64,000 bases of DNA from positions 62,001-126,000 of the forward strand of contig JBDWUA010000018.1 of assembly GCA_039984715.1 (NCBI GenBank), in the 5' to 3' direction. The notes below the pieces were generated by a model. The model was not told where the DNA came from, did no database searches, and saw only the letters and a list, made by a program, of their open reading frames with translations. Source of the stretch: JABSSA01 sp039984715 (GTDB lineage: Bacteria; Pseudomonadota; Alphaproteobacteria; Rhodobacterales; Rhodobacteraceae). The translations under genes were made by a program, and so were the position numbers. This document shows positions 7,692-16,067 of this stretch, piece by piece. Within the stretch, counting starts at the first letter, position 1. Each line of letters begins with the position of its first letter.

Positions 7692-9056
7692 GTGACATTA
7701 ATTGAATGGGGGCAGCTAAGAAAACGGCTGCTTGGGACTGTCGGTCAAAATAACTACACTACTTGGATCGAACCGTTGGAATTTGAAGCTTTGCAAGATG
7801 GGGTTGCAACCTTCAACGTACCAACAACCTTCATGGGGAATTATGTCAGTCAGAATTTTTCCGACCTGATATTGAGCGAACTCAAAGGCGAAAGCCCATC
7901 TGTTCGTCGCCTAAACTTTACAGTCTCTGCCAATGCGTCCCGCAAACCGAACACAGAGACCCCTGCCGCTGCCGCCCAAGCGCAGATGTCTAATAAAAAG
8001 TCGCTCGCCGATGCTGCCGGAGCCGCTCCGCTTGATGCGCGATTTACATTCGATTCCTTTGTTGTCGGAAAACCAAATGAATTGGCGCATGCAGCTGCCC
8101 GTCGTGTTGCAGAAGGCGGACCAGTAACGTTCAATCCACTGTTCTTGTATGGTGGTGTTGGCCTTGGAAAAACCCACCTGATGCATGCAATCGCGTGGGA
8201 ACTGCAAACCCGCCGCCCAGATCTTAATGTGCTTTATCTATCCGCAGAACAGTTCATGTACCGTTTTGTTCAAGCGCTGCGCGATCGCAAGATGATGGAT
8301 TTCAAATCTGTTTTCCGGTCTGTCGATGTGTTGATGGTTGATGACGTTCAGTTCATTGCTGGCAAAGACAGCACGCAAGAAGAATTCTTTCACACGTTCA
8401 ACGCGCTTGTGGATCAAAACAAACAGATCATTATCTCTGCGGATCGCGCACCCGGTGAAATTAAAGATTTGGAAGAACGCGTGAAGTCACGGCTGCAATG
8501 CGGGCTGGTGGTTGATCTGCACCCAACAGATTACGAATTGCGCCTTGGCATTTTGCAGTCGAAAGTTGAGCAGCAGCAGGCCAACTATCCAGGCCTTGAA
8601 ATGAACGATGGTGTATTGGAATTCCTTGCACATCGAATTTCGACAAATGTTCGCGTCCTCGAAGGCGCCTTGGTTCGCCTTTTCGCGTTTGCATCCTTGG
8701 TGGGAAAACCCATCACAATGGAATTGACCCAAGATTGTCTTGCCGATGTTCTGCGCGCGTCTGAACGCAAAATCACGGTTGAGGAAATCCAACGTAAGGT
8801 CAGCGACCATTACAATATCCGCCTCAGCGATATGATCGGACCCAAGCGCCTGCGCAGCTATGCGCGCCCACGTCAGGTTGCAATGTATCTGTGCAAAAAG
8901 CTCACCACGCGATCCTTGCCTGAAATTGGTCGTCGCTTTGGTGGGCGAGATCATACAACCGTCATGCATGGAGTACGGCGGATCGACGAGCTGAAAATTC
9001 AAGACTCGCAAATCGCCGAAGACTTAGAGCTTTTGCGTCGGTCGCTTGAAGCCTAG
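7692..9056 (+). CDS. dnaA: Chromosomal replication initiator protein DnaA
   Basis: 454 residues from GTG 7692, chosen because the family N-terminus begins at about WGQLRKRLLGTVGQNNYTTWIEPLE and an AAGGA lies upstream; the frame is open 41 codons further. AAA+ ATPase that binds DnaA boxes and melts the origin. Domain I is at about 3-85, then a short linker; domain III has Walker A GGVGLGKTH, Walker B VLMVDDVQFI and the sensor region; domain IV ends with the box-binding signature GGRDHTTVMHGVRRI. Followed by a terminator-like hairpin and then dnaN. Confidence 0.97.
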   Translation: MTLIEWGQLRKRLLGTVGQNNYTTWIEPLEFEALQDGVATFNVPTTFMGNYVSQNFSDLILSELKGESPSVRRLNFTVSANASRKPNTETPAAAAQAQMSNKKSLADAAGAAPLDARFTFDSFVVGKPNELAHAAARRVAEGGPVTFNPLFLYGGVGLGKTHLMHAIAWELQTRRPDLNVLYLSAEQFMYRFVQALRDRKMMDFKSVFRSVDVLMVDDVQFIAGKDSTQEEFFHTFNALVDQNKQIIISADRAPGEIKDLEERVKSRLQCGLVVDLHPTDYELRLGILQSKVEQQQANYPGLEMNDGVLEFLAHRISTNVRVLEGALVRLFAFASLVGKPITMELTQDCLADVLRASERKITVEEIQRKVSDHYNIRLSDMIGPKRLRSYARPRQVAMYLCKKLTTRSLPEIGRRFGGRDHTTVMHGVRRIDELKIQDSQIAEDLELLRRSLEA

Positions 9057-9083
9057 TTAAGCCGAAAAAATGGACGAAGAAAG

Positions 9084-9113
9084 AACGCGTGCCCGCGAGG
9101 TGCGCGTTTTTTT
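9084..9113 (+). terminator. Probable terminator/attenuator after dnaA
   Basis: AACGCG at 9084-9089 pairs with CGCGTT at 9103-9108, followed by T7. The stem is short but GC-rich. It would limit read-through from dnaA to dnaN. Confidence 0.6.
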
Positions 9114-9234
9114 GTGGACGTAAAGCCGCAATATTGGCCAAACCTGCCAGAACGATCGAACTTGGGTCAAAAAGGGCTTGATGGGCCGCATAAAGGGGGT
9201 AGTGTGCCGGTCCCGGTCACACGAGGAGCGATCA

Positions 9235-10353
9235 ATGAAAATCTCTGTGGAACGCAGTGTTTTGCTTAAAGCTGTCGCACAAGCTCAGTCAGTTGTTGAA
9301 CGTCGAAATACGATCCCAATTCTGGCGAATGTCTTGATTGAAGCTGAAGGCTCGGATGTGACCTTTCGCGCGACTGATCTGGATATTGAAGTCGTCGACA
9401 AGGCGCCTGCGATGGTCGAACGTGCAGGCGCGACAACAGTGTCCGCCACGACATTGCACGAGATTGTTCGAAAATTGCCCGATGGGGCCCAAGTTGTCCT
9501 GACGGCAGACAGTGCCTCTGGACGATTGACCGTAGAAGCGGGTCGTTCGAATTTTTCGCTGGCGACATTGCCGAAAGAAGATTTCCCGGTGATGGCGACC
9601 TCGGATTACGCATCTAACTTCGCGGCACCCGCTGGCGTGCTGCGCCGGTTGTTCGACAAATCGAAGTTTGCCATCTCAACCGAAGAAACGCGGTATTATC
9701 TGAATGGCGTGTACATGCATACGTCGGACAGTGATGGCAAAAAAGTGCTGCGTTGCGTGGCCACTGACGGGCACCGATTGGCCCGTATTGATGCAGAATT
9801 GCCCTCAGGTGCCGAAGAAATGCCCGGCGTGATCGTCCCTCGGAAAACTGTGGGCGAACTTCGCAAGCTTTTGGAAGATGATGACACGCAAATTGCTGTG
9901 TCCGTGTCCGAAACCAAAGTGCGCTTTGCGACGCCAGCAATCACACTGACATCCAAGGTTATCGACGGAACGTTCCCCGATTACACACGCGTTATCCCAG
10001 CAGGCAACACGCGCAAGCTTGAAGTGGATGCGTCTGATTTTGCGCAAGCGGTGGACCGCGTCGCCACAGTCAGTTCTGAACGATCACGTGCCGTCAAATT
10101 GCAGTTGGACGAAGATCGATTGATTCTAAGCGTCAATGCACCAGACAGCGGTGCCGCCGAAGAAGAATTAGCCGTTGCATACGCAGACGAACGTTTGGAA
10201 ATTGGCTTTAACGCGAAATACCTGCTTGAGATTGCAAGCCAGGTTGACCGCGAAAACGCCGTGTTCATGTTCAATTCGTCCGGTGATCCAACACTCATGC
10301 GGGAAGGCAATGACGAATCTGCAGTTTACGTCGTCATGCCAATGCGCGTCTGA
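9235..10353 (+). CDS. dnaN: DNA polymerase III beta subunit (sliding clamp)
   Basis: 372 residues from ATG 9235, preceded by GAGGAG at the right spacing; the frame is open to 9178 but that extension is not conserved in type. The protein begins MKISVERSVLLKAVAQAQSVVERR, has the three repeated clamp domains (about 1-120, 130-250, 252-372), the ATDGHRLAR segment and ends YVVMPMRV, the standard clamp C-terminus. It confers processivity on the replicative polymerase and is the docking ring for repair enzymes. A short hairpin (GTGTG 9202-9206 with CACAC 9218-9222) sits directly before the ribosome binding site and could modulate translation. Confidence 0.98.
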   Translation: MKISVERSVLLKAVAQAQSVVERRNTIPILANVLIEAEGSDVTFRATDLDIEVVDKAPAMVERAGATTVSATTLHEIVRKLPDGAQVVLTADSASGRLTVEAGRSNFSLATLPKEDFPVMATSDYASNFAAPAGVLRRLFDKSKFAISTEETRYYLNGVYMHTSDSDGKKVLRCVATDGHRLARIDAELPSGAEEMPGVIVPRKTVGELRKLLEDDDTQIAVSVSETKVRFATPAITLTSKVIDGTFPDYTRVIPAGNTRKLEVDASDFAQAVDRVATVSSERSRAVKLQLDEDRLILSVNAPDSGAAEEELAVAYADERLEIGFNAKYLLEIASQVDRENAVFMFNSSGDPTLMREGNDESAVYVVMPMRV

Positions 10354-10408
10354 CGTCGCATCAGAATTTTATGTCAGTGTGCATGCCGCCTGACGTTGAA
10401 AGATAGCT

Positions 10409-11521
10409 ATGGCTCTATTTCTTTCGGACCTGATGCTGTCTCACTTCCGCTCGCATAAATTAGCGCGCATTTCGGTCGACACCCGGCCTGTGGCGATATT
10501 TGGTCCAAACGGGGCTGGCAAAACCAACATCCTTGAGGCCGTTTCCCTGTTGTCGCCCGGCCGTGGATTGCGGCGTGCAGGCGCTGAAGCGATGACGCGA
10601 CGGCCCGAAGCATTGGGCTGGAAGATCACCAGTGTGTTGCACGCGCTTGGTCACGTGCACGAATTGGAAAGCTGGTCCGATGCGGGGGCCGCGCGGCAAA
10701 CCAAGATTGATGGAAAGAAAGCGGCCCAGACATCGCTCGGGCAGATTTCGCGGGTTTTGTGGTTGATCCCATCCATGGACCGTTTGTGGATCGAGGGCGC
10801 AGAAGGGCGGCGGCGGTTCCTTGATCGGGTCACGCTAAGTTTCGAACCCAAGCACGCGCAATTGTCGTTGGACTACGAAAAAGCGATGCGCGAACGGAAC
10901 CGATTGCTTAAGGAACAAATTCGCGACGCGTCTTGGTACGGCGCCTTGGAACGGCAGATGGCGGAAACTGGCGCTGTCATTCACGCAAACAGGCTCGCAG
11001 CTTTGGCGGCTTTGGACGCGGCACAACAAGACGCTCAGACCGCCTTTCCCGCAGCCGACCTTGTGTTGACCCATGCCGAAGGCGAAATGCCGAGCAATGC
11101 GGACGATTTACGCACAGCGCTGGAAGACGGGCGTTTTCGGGACTTGGCCGCAGGACGCACCCTGATCGGCCCTCATCGTGCCGATTTGGAAGGGGCGTAT
11201 GCCGCCAAGGGTGTCCTTGCCAAAGACTGTTCAACCGGCGAACAAAAGGCGCTGTTGGTTTCGCTTATCTTGGCCAACGCCCGCGCATTGGCCCAAGGAT
11301 TTGGCGCGCCCCCCTTGTTATTGCTGGACGAAGTGTCGGCGCACTTGGACGCCAATCGCCGCGCCGCGCTATATGATGAAATTTGCGCGCTGAAAGCGCA
11401 GGCATGGATGACTGGCACAGGTCCAGAGCTTTTCAGTGAATTTGGCGACAAGGCGCAATATTTGGAAGTGGGCGAAACCGAAGGCGTTTCCTTTATGAAG
11501 CCGTACGACAGCCCTGCCTGA
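10409..11521 (+). CDS. recF: DNA replication/repair protein RecF
   Basis: 370-residue SMC-like ABC ATPase that helps load RecA at gaps with RecO and RecR. Walker A GPNGAGKTN is at residues 32-40; the ABC signature region STGEQKALLVSLILANA and Walker B LLLLDEVSAHLD are close to the C-terminus. Length and domain order are normal. It lies 55 bases after dnaN, the standard dnaA-dnaN-recF order, but gyrB is separated from it by a MerR/SDR gene pair on the opposite strand. Confidence 0.96.
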   Translation: MALFLSDLMLSHFRSHKLARISVDTRPVAIFGPNGAGKTNILEAVSLLSPGRGLRRAGAEAMTRRPEALGWKITSVLHALGHVHELESWSDAGAARQTKIDGKKAAQTSLGQISRVLWLIPSMDRLWIEGAEGRRRFLDRVTLSFEPKHAQLSLDYEKAMRERNRLLKEQIRDASWYGALERQMAETGAVIHANRLAALAALDAAQQDAQTAFPAADLVLTHAEGEMPSNADDLRTALEDGRFRDLAAGRTLIGPHRADLEGAYAAKGVLAKDCSTGEQKALLVSLILANARALAQGFGAPPLLLLDEVSAHLDANRRAALYDEICALKAQAWMTGTGPELFSEFGDKAQYLEVGETEGVSFMKPYDSPA

Positions 11522-11572
11522 TAACAAATCGTTTTGCGTCTCGGGTATCACTGCATTGCGTTCCACAGATGG

Positions 11573-12172
11573 TTAATCCACAGTGATCACCTGACCTGTC
11601 ATCGCACCTTCAACGCTTTTGGCAAAGGCACGTCCAACCCGAAGGGATGAAACAGGTACATGCCCGGGAAACGACGCGCCATATCGCGGGACGGACACAT
11701 CCAAAATACCTGGGCTGACAACATTGATCCGCAATCCAAGCGGCATTTCGATAGCAGCGCTTTTCACAAAGCCACCCAATCCCGCGTTTGCCGTCGCCGC
11801 ACCTGTGCCGGTCCGGACCGGATCGCGATCCAGAATGCCGCTTGTCAGGGTGAAGGACCCGTTCGCATTTAGACGCTTTAGTCCCATCAAAACCAAATTG
11901 ATCTGTCCCATAAGCTTCTGCTGCAACCCAAAGAGCATGGACTCTGGTGTATGTTCATCCAACGGTTTGAAACAAACATCACCGGCTGTGACGATCACCG
12001 CATCCAATGACCCAACCCGCGTGTACATGTCCGTGATTGAGTTTAGATCCGACATGTCCATTTGTATGTCTCCGGTGGATCGTCCGACCTGAATCAGGTC
12101 GTGGCGATCACCCAATTCACGACAAACGGCCTGTCCGATATCTCCATTGGCCCCGACGATAACGATCTTCAT
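11573..12172 (-). CDS. Short-chain dehydrogenase-like protein lacking the YxxxK motif
   Basis: 199-residue Rossmann protein beginning MKIVIVGANGDIGQAV, where GANGDIG is the nucleotide-binding loop; SLDAVIVTAG corresponds to the NAG region and LRINVVSPGIL to the later SDR core. The catalytic serine region is present (TLTSGIL), but where a canonical SDR has Tyr-x-x-x-Lys this protein reads TGTGAATANAGLGGFVKSAA, so neither catalytic residue is in place. This matches a known short SDR-like subfamily of about 200 residues. Its ATG overlaps the stop of the upstream merR-type gene by four bases, so the two form an operon and the regulator probably controls it. Confidence 0.85.
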   Translation of the reverse strand: MKIVIVGANGDIGQAVCRELGDRHDLIQVGRSTGDIQMDMSDLNSITDMYTRVGSLDAVIVTAGDVCFKPLDEHTPESMLFGLQQKLMGQINLVLMGLKRLNANGSFTLTSGILDRDPVRTGTGAATANAGLGGFVKSAAIEMPLGLRINVVSPGILDVSVPRYGASFPGHVPVSSLRVGRAFAKSVEGAMTGQVITVD

Positions 12173-12531
12173 GTATCTTCCCCCAGTATTTCATCGTATT
12201 TGGCGATCTTTCGGGCCAACAGCGCCTGACATTCGTCCAACCGGCGATGATGTCGTTCCAATTCCTGCGCATGCGCCACAAGCATGGATTTTCGCGCAGA
12301 TACGGTTCGATCCCCAACCTGATACAAGCTGGCGAAATGTTTCATCTGGGCGGTCGGCATTCCAGTTTCTCGCAATGAACCAAGCAAGATCAGCCATTCC
12401 AAGTTTTCGGGTGAAAACCGGCGGACGCCATCTGTGCCGCGCGCGATGGCTGGGCAGATGCCGGATTTTTCATAGAAGCGAATTGTATCAATGCTGAGCC
12501 CTGATTTTTCTGCCACTTCTGAAATTTTCAT
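12169..12531 (-). CDS. MerR family transcriptional regulator
   Basis: About 120 residues from ATG 12531 (MKISEVAEKSGLSIDTIRFYEKSGI); the frame is open to 12555. The N-terminal winged helix-turn-helix of the MerR family (residues 1-70) is clear, with RFYEKSGI and the wing GVRRFSPENLEWLILL, followed by a dimerisation coiled coil (about 85-115). There is no cysteine in the C-terminal region, so metal sensing of the MerR/ZntR kind is unlikely; an aldehyde/redox-type or orphan regulator fits better. ATGA overlap with the downstream SDR-like gene suggests coupled expression, probably autoregulated from the region after 12531. Confidence 0.88.
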   Translation of the reverse strand: MKISEVAEKSGLSIDTIRFYEKSGICPAIARGTDGVRRFSPENLEWLILLGSLRETGMPTAQMKHFASLYQVGDRTVSARKSMLVAHAQELERHHRRLDECQALLARKIAKYDEILGEDT

Positions 12532-12760
12532 GCGACACACTTCACTTTCATCCAATCAGACCCGCGCACGTTACCAAGCTGGAGCGGCTTCAGGTCAAGC
12601 CAAAAGATGTTGAACTGTGCGGACGAATGTCACCCAGATTTCCTGTTTTTTCCGGCATCACATCGACGACACGCTCATTTAAATCTTATCCGTTTTGGGC
12701 TTCGGTCGAGGCCTTAAATTGGACATGCACATGACGAATGTCAGACGGCCGACGCATCGA

Positions 12761-12780
12761 TGTGCATAACCTGAGGATAA
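12761..12780. promoter_or_regulatory. Two tandem DnaA-box-like 9-mers
   Basis: TGTGCATAA at 12761-12769 and TGAGGATAA at 12772-12780 each match TGTGGATAA at 8 of 9 positions and lie two bases apart in the same orientation, upstream of the gyrB promoter. They could be DnaA control sites for gyrB; two boxes alone do not make an origin. Confidence 0.4.
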
Positions 12781-12827
12781 AGTGGCTAAGCCTCTGATTT
12801 TATTAGATGGAAATTCAGGCCAAACGC

Positions 12828-12856
12828 GTGACATTCCCTCGTTAATTCCGTATAAA
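12828..12856 (+). promoter_or_regulatory. Candidate promoter of gyrB
   Basis: GTGACA at 12828-12833, a 17-base spacer and TATAAA at 12851-12856. Transcription would begin near 12863, leaving a short leader with AAGGGG (12871-12876) before the TTG start. Confidence 0.6.
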
Positions 12857-12884
12857 TTCCTTAACACTCAAAGGGGAAAAAACA

Positions 12885-15299
12885 TTGACGGATAAAGAGC
12901 AAGGCCCCGAGGAATACGGCGCGGATTCAATCAAAGTTCTCAGAGGCTTAGAGGCAGTTCGCAAGCGTCCGGGCATGTATATCGGTGACACGGATGACGG
13001 CAGCGGCCTGCATCACATGGTCTATGAGGTCGTCGACAATGGCATTGACGAAGCTTTGGCGGGTCATGCGGACTATGTCCGAGTAACAATTCACGCGGAT
13101 TCCAGCGTATCAGTGCGCGACAATGGCCGCGGGATTCCTGTGGGCATCCACGAAGAAGAAGGTGTCTCGGCAGCCGAGGTCATCATGACCCAACTGCACG
13201 CTGGCGGAAAATTTGACAGCAATTCGTACAAGGTGTCGGGCGGTCTGCACGGCGTTGGTGTGTCTGTTGTAAATGCCCTGTCTGTTTGGCTGGACCTGCG
13301 TGTCTGGCGCGAAGGCAAAGAGCACCATGCGCGGTTTGAACATGGCGAGACCACCAAACACCTCGAAGTTCTTGGCGACACCGACGAAACCGGGACCGAA
13401 GTGCGCTTTTTGGCGTCAACAGATACGTTTTCGAACGTTGAATACCAATTTGAAACGCTGGAAAAACGGCTGCGCGAACTCGCCTTCCTGAATTCCGGCG
13501 TGCGCATCATCCTGCGGGATGAACGACCGATAGAACCGCTTGTGTCTGAACTGTTCTACGAAGGCGGCGTGAAAGAGTTCGTTAAATACCTTGATCGATC
13601 CAAATCATCCATCATGGACGAGCCTATTTGGGTCACCGGTGAACGCGATGATATCGTGGTTGAAGTCGCGATGTGGTGGAATGACAGCTATCATGAAAAC
13701 GTTCTGCCGTTCACAAACAACATTCCACAACGCGACGGCGGTGCGCACCTTGCAGGTTTTCGTGGCGCGCTGACCCGAACGATCACGAAATATGCCCAGA
13801 CAAGCGGGATCGCTAAGCGGGAAAAGGTGAACTTTACCGGGGATGACGCCCGCGAAGGTTTGACCTGTGTGCTGTCCGTAAAAGTACCTGATCCGAAATT
13901 CAGTTCTCAGACCAAAGACAAGCTGGTGTCATCAGAAGTACGCCCGGCGGTTGAGGGTTTGGTGAACGAAAAGCTGTCTGAATGGTTCGAAGAAAACCCG
14001 AACGAGGCCAAGATCATCGTTGGCAAAATCGTCGAGGCCGCATTGGCCCGCGAGGCAGCCCGAAAAGCGCGTGAATTGACACGGCGCAAGACGGCAATGG
14101 ATGTGAACTACCTTGCCGGAAAACTGAAAGACTGTTCGGAAAAAGACCCGTCCAAGACCGAAGTCTTTCTGGTCGAGGGTGACAGCGCCGGGGGATCGGC
14201 ACAAACGGGTCGTGATCGCCAGACACAAGCCGTGCTGCCGTTGCGTGGGAAAATCCTGAACGTCGAACGCGCGCGCTTTGACCGGATGCTGGGCAGCCAA
14301 GAGATCGGCAACCTTGTCATGGCACTTGGTACCGGAATCGGGCGCGACGAATTCAACATCGACAAGCTGCGTTACCACAAGATCGTCATCATGACGGATG
14401 CTGACGTGGATGGCGCGCATATCCGAACCCTGTTGTTGACCTTCTTTTATCGGCAGATGCCGGAACTGATTGAAGGCGGATACCTCTATATTGCTCAACC
14501 ACCGCTTTATAAAGTTTCACGTGGTAAATCAGAGGTTTACCTGAAAGATCAGGGTGCCTTGGAAGAATATCTGGTTGAACAAGGGATCGAAGGTGCGGTC
14601 CTGCGTCAAGGCAATGGCGAAGAAATTGTCTCTCAAGATTTGCGGCGCGTTGTCGAAGATGCGCGCCGACTGCGCAACCTTCTTCAGGCGTTCCCGACAC
14701 ATTATCCACGGCATATTCTGGAACAGGCTGCAATTGCTGGGGCGTTTGTACCCGGTGCTGTTGATGCGGACCTGCAAGGCGTTGCAGACAAAGTGGCTGA
14801 GCGTCTGAACCTAATCGCGCTTGAATATGAACAAGGATGGACGGGTCGCATTACGCAAGACAAAGGCGTGCGTCTTGCCCGGATTCTGCGTGGCGTCGAA
14901 GAAGTCCGAACGTTGGACGGTCCGATGATGCGGTCTGGTGAATCTCGCAAAACTGGCAGTTTCACAAAGGAATTGCAGGCCGTTTATGGATTGCCCGCGG
15001 CATTGGTGCGCAAGGATCGATCACAAGCGATTCACGGTCCTTTGGACCTGTTGAACGCGGTCTTGACCGAGGGCGAAAAAGGCCTGAGTTTGCAGCGTTA
15101 CAAAGGTCTGGGCGAAATGAACCCCGGCCAATTGTGGGAAACAACCTTGGACCCGGATGCAAGAACCCTGTTGCAGGTGCGTGTCGAGGATATGGCCGAA
15201 GCCGACGATTTGTTCACCAAGCTTATGGGCGATGTCGTCGAACCACGTCGGGCCTTTATTCAGGACAACGCTCTGAACGTTGAAAATTTGGACTTCTGA
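12885..15299 (+). CDS. gyrB: DNA gyrase subunit B
   Basis: 804-residue ATPase subunit of DNA gyrase. The start is TTG 12885, eight bases after AAGGGG, and the protein begins with the typical GADSIKVLRGLEAVRKRPGMYIG region. The GHKL ATPase domain has EVVDNGIDEA, DNGRGIPVG and GGLHGVGVSVVNALS; the TOPRIM part has EGDSAGGSA and DADVDGAHIRTLLLTFFYR; the C-terminus has LQRYKGLGEMNPGQLWETTLDP. Length is standard for alphaproteobacteria. It pairs with GyrA (not in this window) to introduce negative supercoils. Confidence 0.98.
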   Translation: MTDKEQGPEEYGADSIKVLRGLEAVRKRPGMYIGDTDDGSGLHHMVYEVVDNGIDEALAGHADYVRVTIHADSSVSVRDNGRGIPVGIHEEEGVSAAEVIMTQLHAGGKFDSNSYKVSGGLHGVGVSVVNALSVWLDLRVWREGKEHHARFEHGETTKHLEVLGDTDETGTEVRFLASTDTFSNVEYQFETLEKRLRELAFLNSGVRIILRDERPIEPLVSELFYEGGVKEFVKYLDRSKSSIMDEPIWVTGERDDIVVEVAMWWNDSYHENVLPFTNNIPQRDGGAHLAGFRGALTRTITKYAQTSGIAKREKVNFTGDDAREGLTCVLSVKVPDPKFSSQTKDKLVSSEVRPAVEGLVNEKLSEWFEENPNEAKIIVGKIVEAALAREAARKARELTRRKTAMDVNYLAGKLKDCSEKDPSKTEVFLVEGDSAGGSAQTGRDRQTQAVLPLRGKILNVERARFDRMLGSQEIGNLVMALGTGIGRDEFNIDKLRYHKIVIMTDADVDGAHIRTLLLTFFYRQMPELIEGGYLYIAQPPLYKVSRGKSEVYLKDQGALEEYLVEQGIEGAVLRQGNGEEIVSQDLRRVVEDARRLRNLLQAFPTHYPRHILEQAAIAGAFVPGAVDADLQGVADKVAERLNLIALEYEQGWTGRITQDKGVRLARILRGVEEVRTLDGPMMRSGESRKTGSFTKELQAVYGLPAALVRKDRSQAIHGPLDLLNAVLTEGEKGLSLQRYKGLGEMNPGQLWETTLDPDARTLLQVRVEDMAEADDLFTKLMGDVVEPRRAFIQDNALNVENLDF

Positions 15300-15305
15300 T
15301 CACAG

Positions 15306-15338
15306 ATCGGGCATCGCTTTCTGACAGCCCTGCCCGAT
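15306..15338 (+). terminator. Hairpin after gyrB, weak terminator candidate
   Basis: ATCGGGCA (15306-15313) pairs with TGCCCGAT (15331-15338) across a 17-base loop. Only TTT follows, so termination would be inefficient or Rho-assisted. Confidence 0.35.
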
Positions 15339-15482
15339 TTGATGCGTTTGACTATGTCCGCGCCTACACTAGTAGCAATTGCATAAAATTTCAGCACCCA
15401 GACCGCAATTTCCGCCACGTTTGCACTGCAATCCCGTCTGACACTTTACTTTGCGCCCCTCCGATGTTGATCCGACAGTGGC

Positions 15483-16067
15483 ATGCAAACCAATTTGTCT
15501 ATCATTGTTGTTGAAAACGACCGCGAACGCGCCATCCAAATTGTGGACAGTCTGCGCGAGGCAGGCGAATTCGAGATTCATGTCATCGCAGAAGCCACCA
15601 GCCTTGCCCGCCAAATCAAAGCGCGTCAGCCTGATATCGTTTTGATCGACATGTCCAATCCGTCTCGTGACACGTTGGAAGAAATGACGCTGGCGTCCGG
15701 GCCATTGGAACGCCCGGTCGCAATGTTTGTCGATCAATCGGCATCTGGATTGTCTACAGCAGCCATTGAAGCTGGTGTGTCGGCTTATGTCGCAGACCAA
15801 TTGCGACCTGAACGCGTGCGCGCCGTCCTCGAGGCGGCAATTGTTCGATTCCAGATGTTCCAGCGCATGCGCACAGAGCTAGCTGAAACCAAACGCGCAT
15901 TGGAAGAACGAAAAGTAATTGATCGGGCAAAAGGTCTGATCATGAAGGCGCGTAAGGTCGAAGAAGAGGCCGCCTATGCCATCTTGCGCAAGGCAGCCAT
16001 GGATCAAAGCAAACGGGTTGCAGATGTCGCCGAAGCGTTGGTCACAGCAGCAAGGCTTTTGTCATGA
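15483..16067 (+). CDS. nasT: NasT-like ANTAR-domain response regulator (nitrate antiterminator)
   Basis: 194 residues: an N-terminal receiver-like domain (about 5-120; VVENDRERA acidic pocket and DIVLIDMSNPSRDTLEEM with the aspartate in the usual phosphoacceptor strand), then a helical linker and a C-terminal ANTAR RNA-binding domain (about 130-192; EERKVIDRAKGLIMKARKV...AYAILRKAAMDQSKRVADVAEALV). In the NasS/NasT system, as studied in Paracoccus and Azotobacter, NasT binds leader RNA of the nitrate operon and prevents termination unless held by nitrate-free NasS. The stop overlaps the nasS start by four bases, which supports this pairing, and a suitable leader RNA lies at 17351-17465. Confidence 0.93.
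   Translation: MQTNLSIIVVENDRERAIQIVDSLREAGEFEIHVIAEATSLARQIKARQPDIVLIDMSNPSRDTLEEMTLASGPLERPVAMFVDQSASGLSTAAIEAGVSAYVADQLRPERVRAVLEAAIVRFQMFQRMRTELAETKRALEERKVIDRAKGLIMKARKVEEEAAYAILRKAAMDQSKRVADVAEALVTAARLLS

Larger units (their letters stand above)
12532..12884. other. merR-gyrB divergent intergenic region
   Basis: About 350 bases without a gene. It carries the outward promoters of merR (not located) and gyrB (see 12828), and two adjacent DnaA-box-like 9-mers at 12761-12780. A third, weaker inverted match (TTATCC) lies at 12686-12691, and there is an AT-rich stretch around 12798-12815. Confidence 0.6.
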
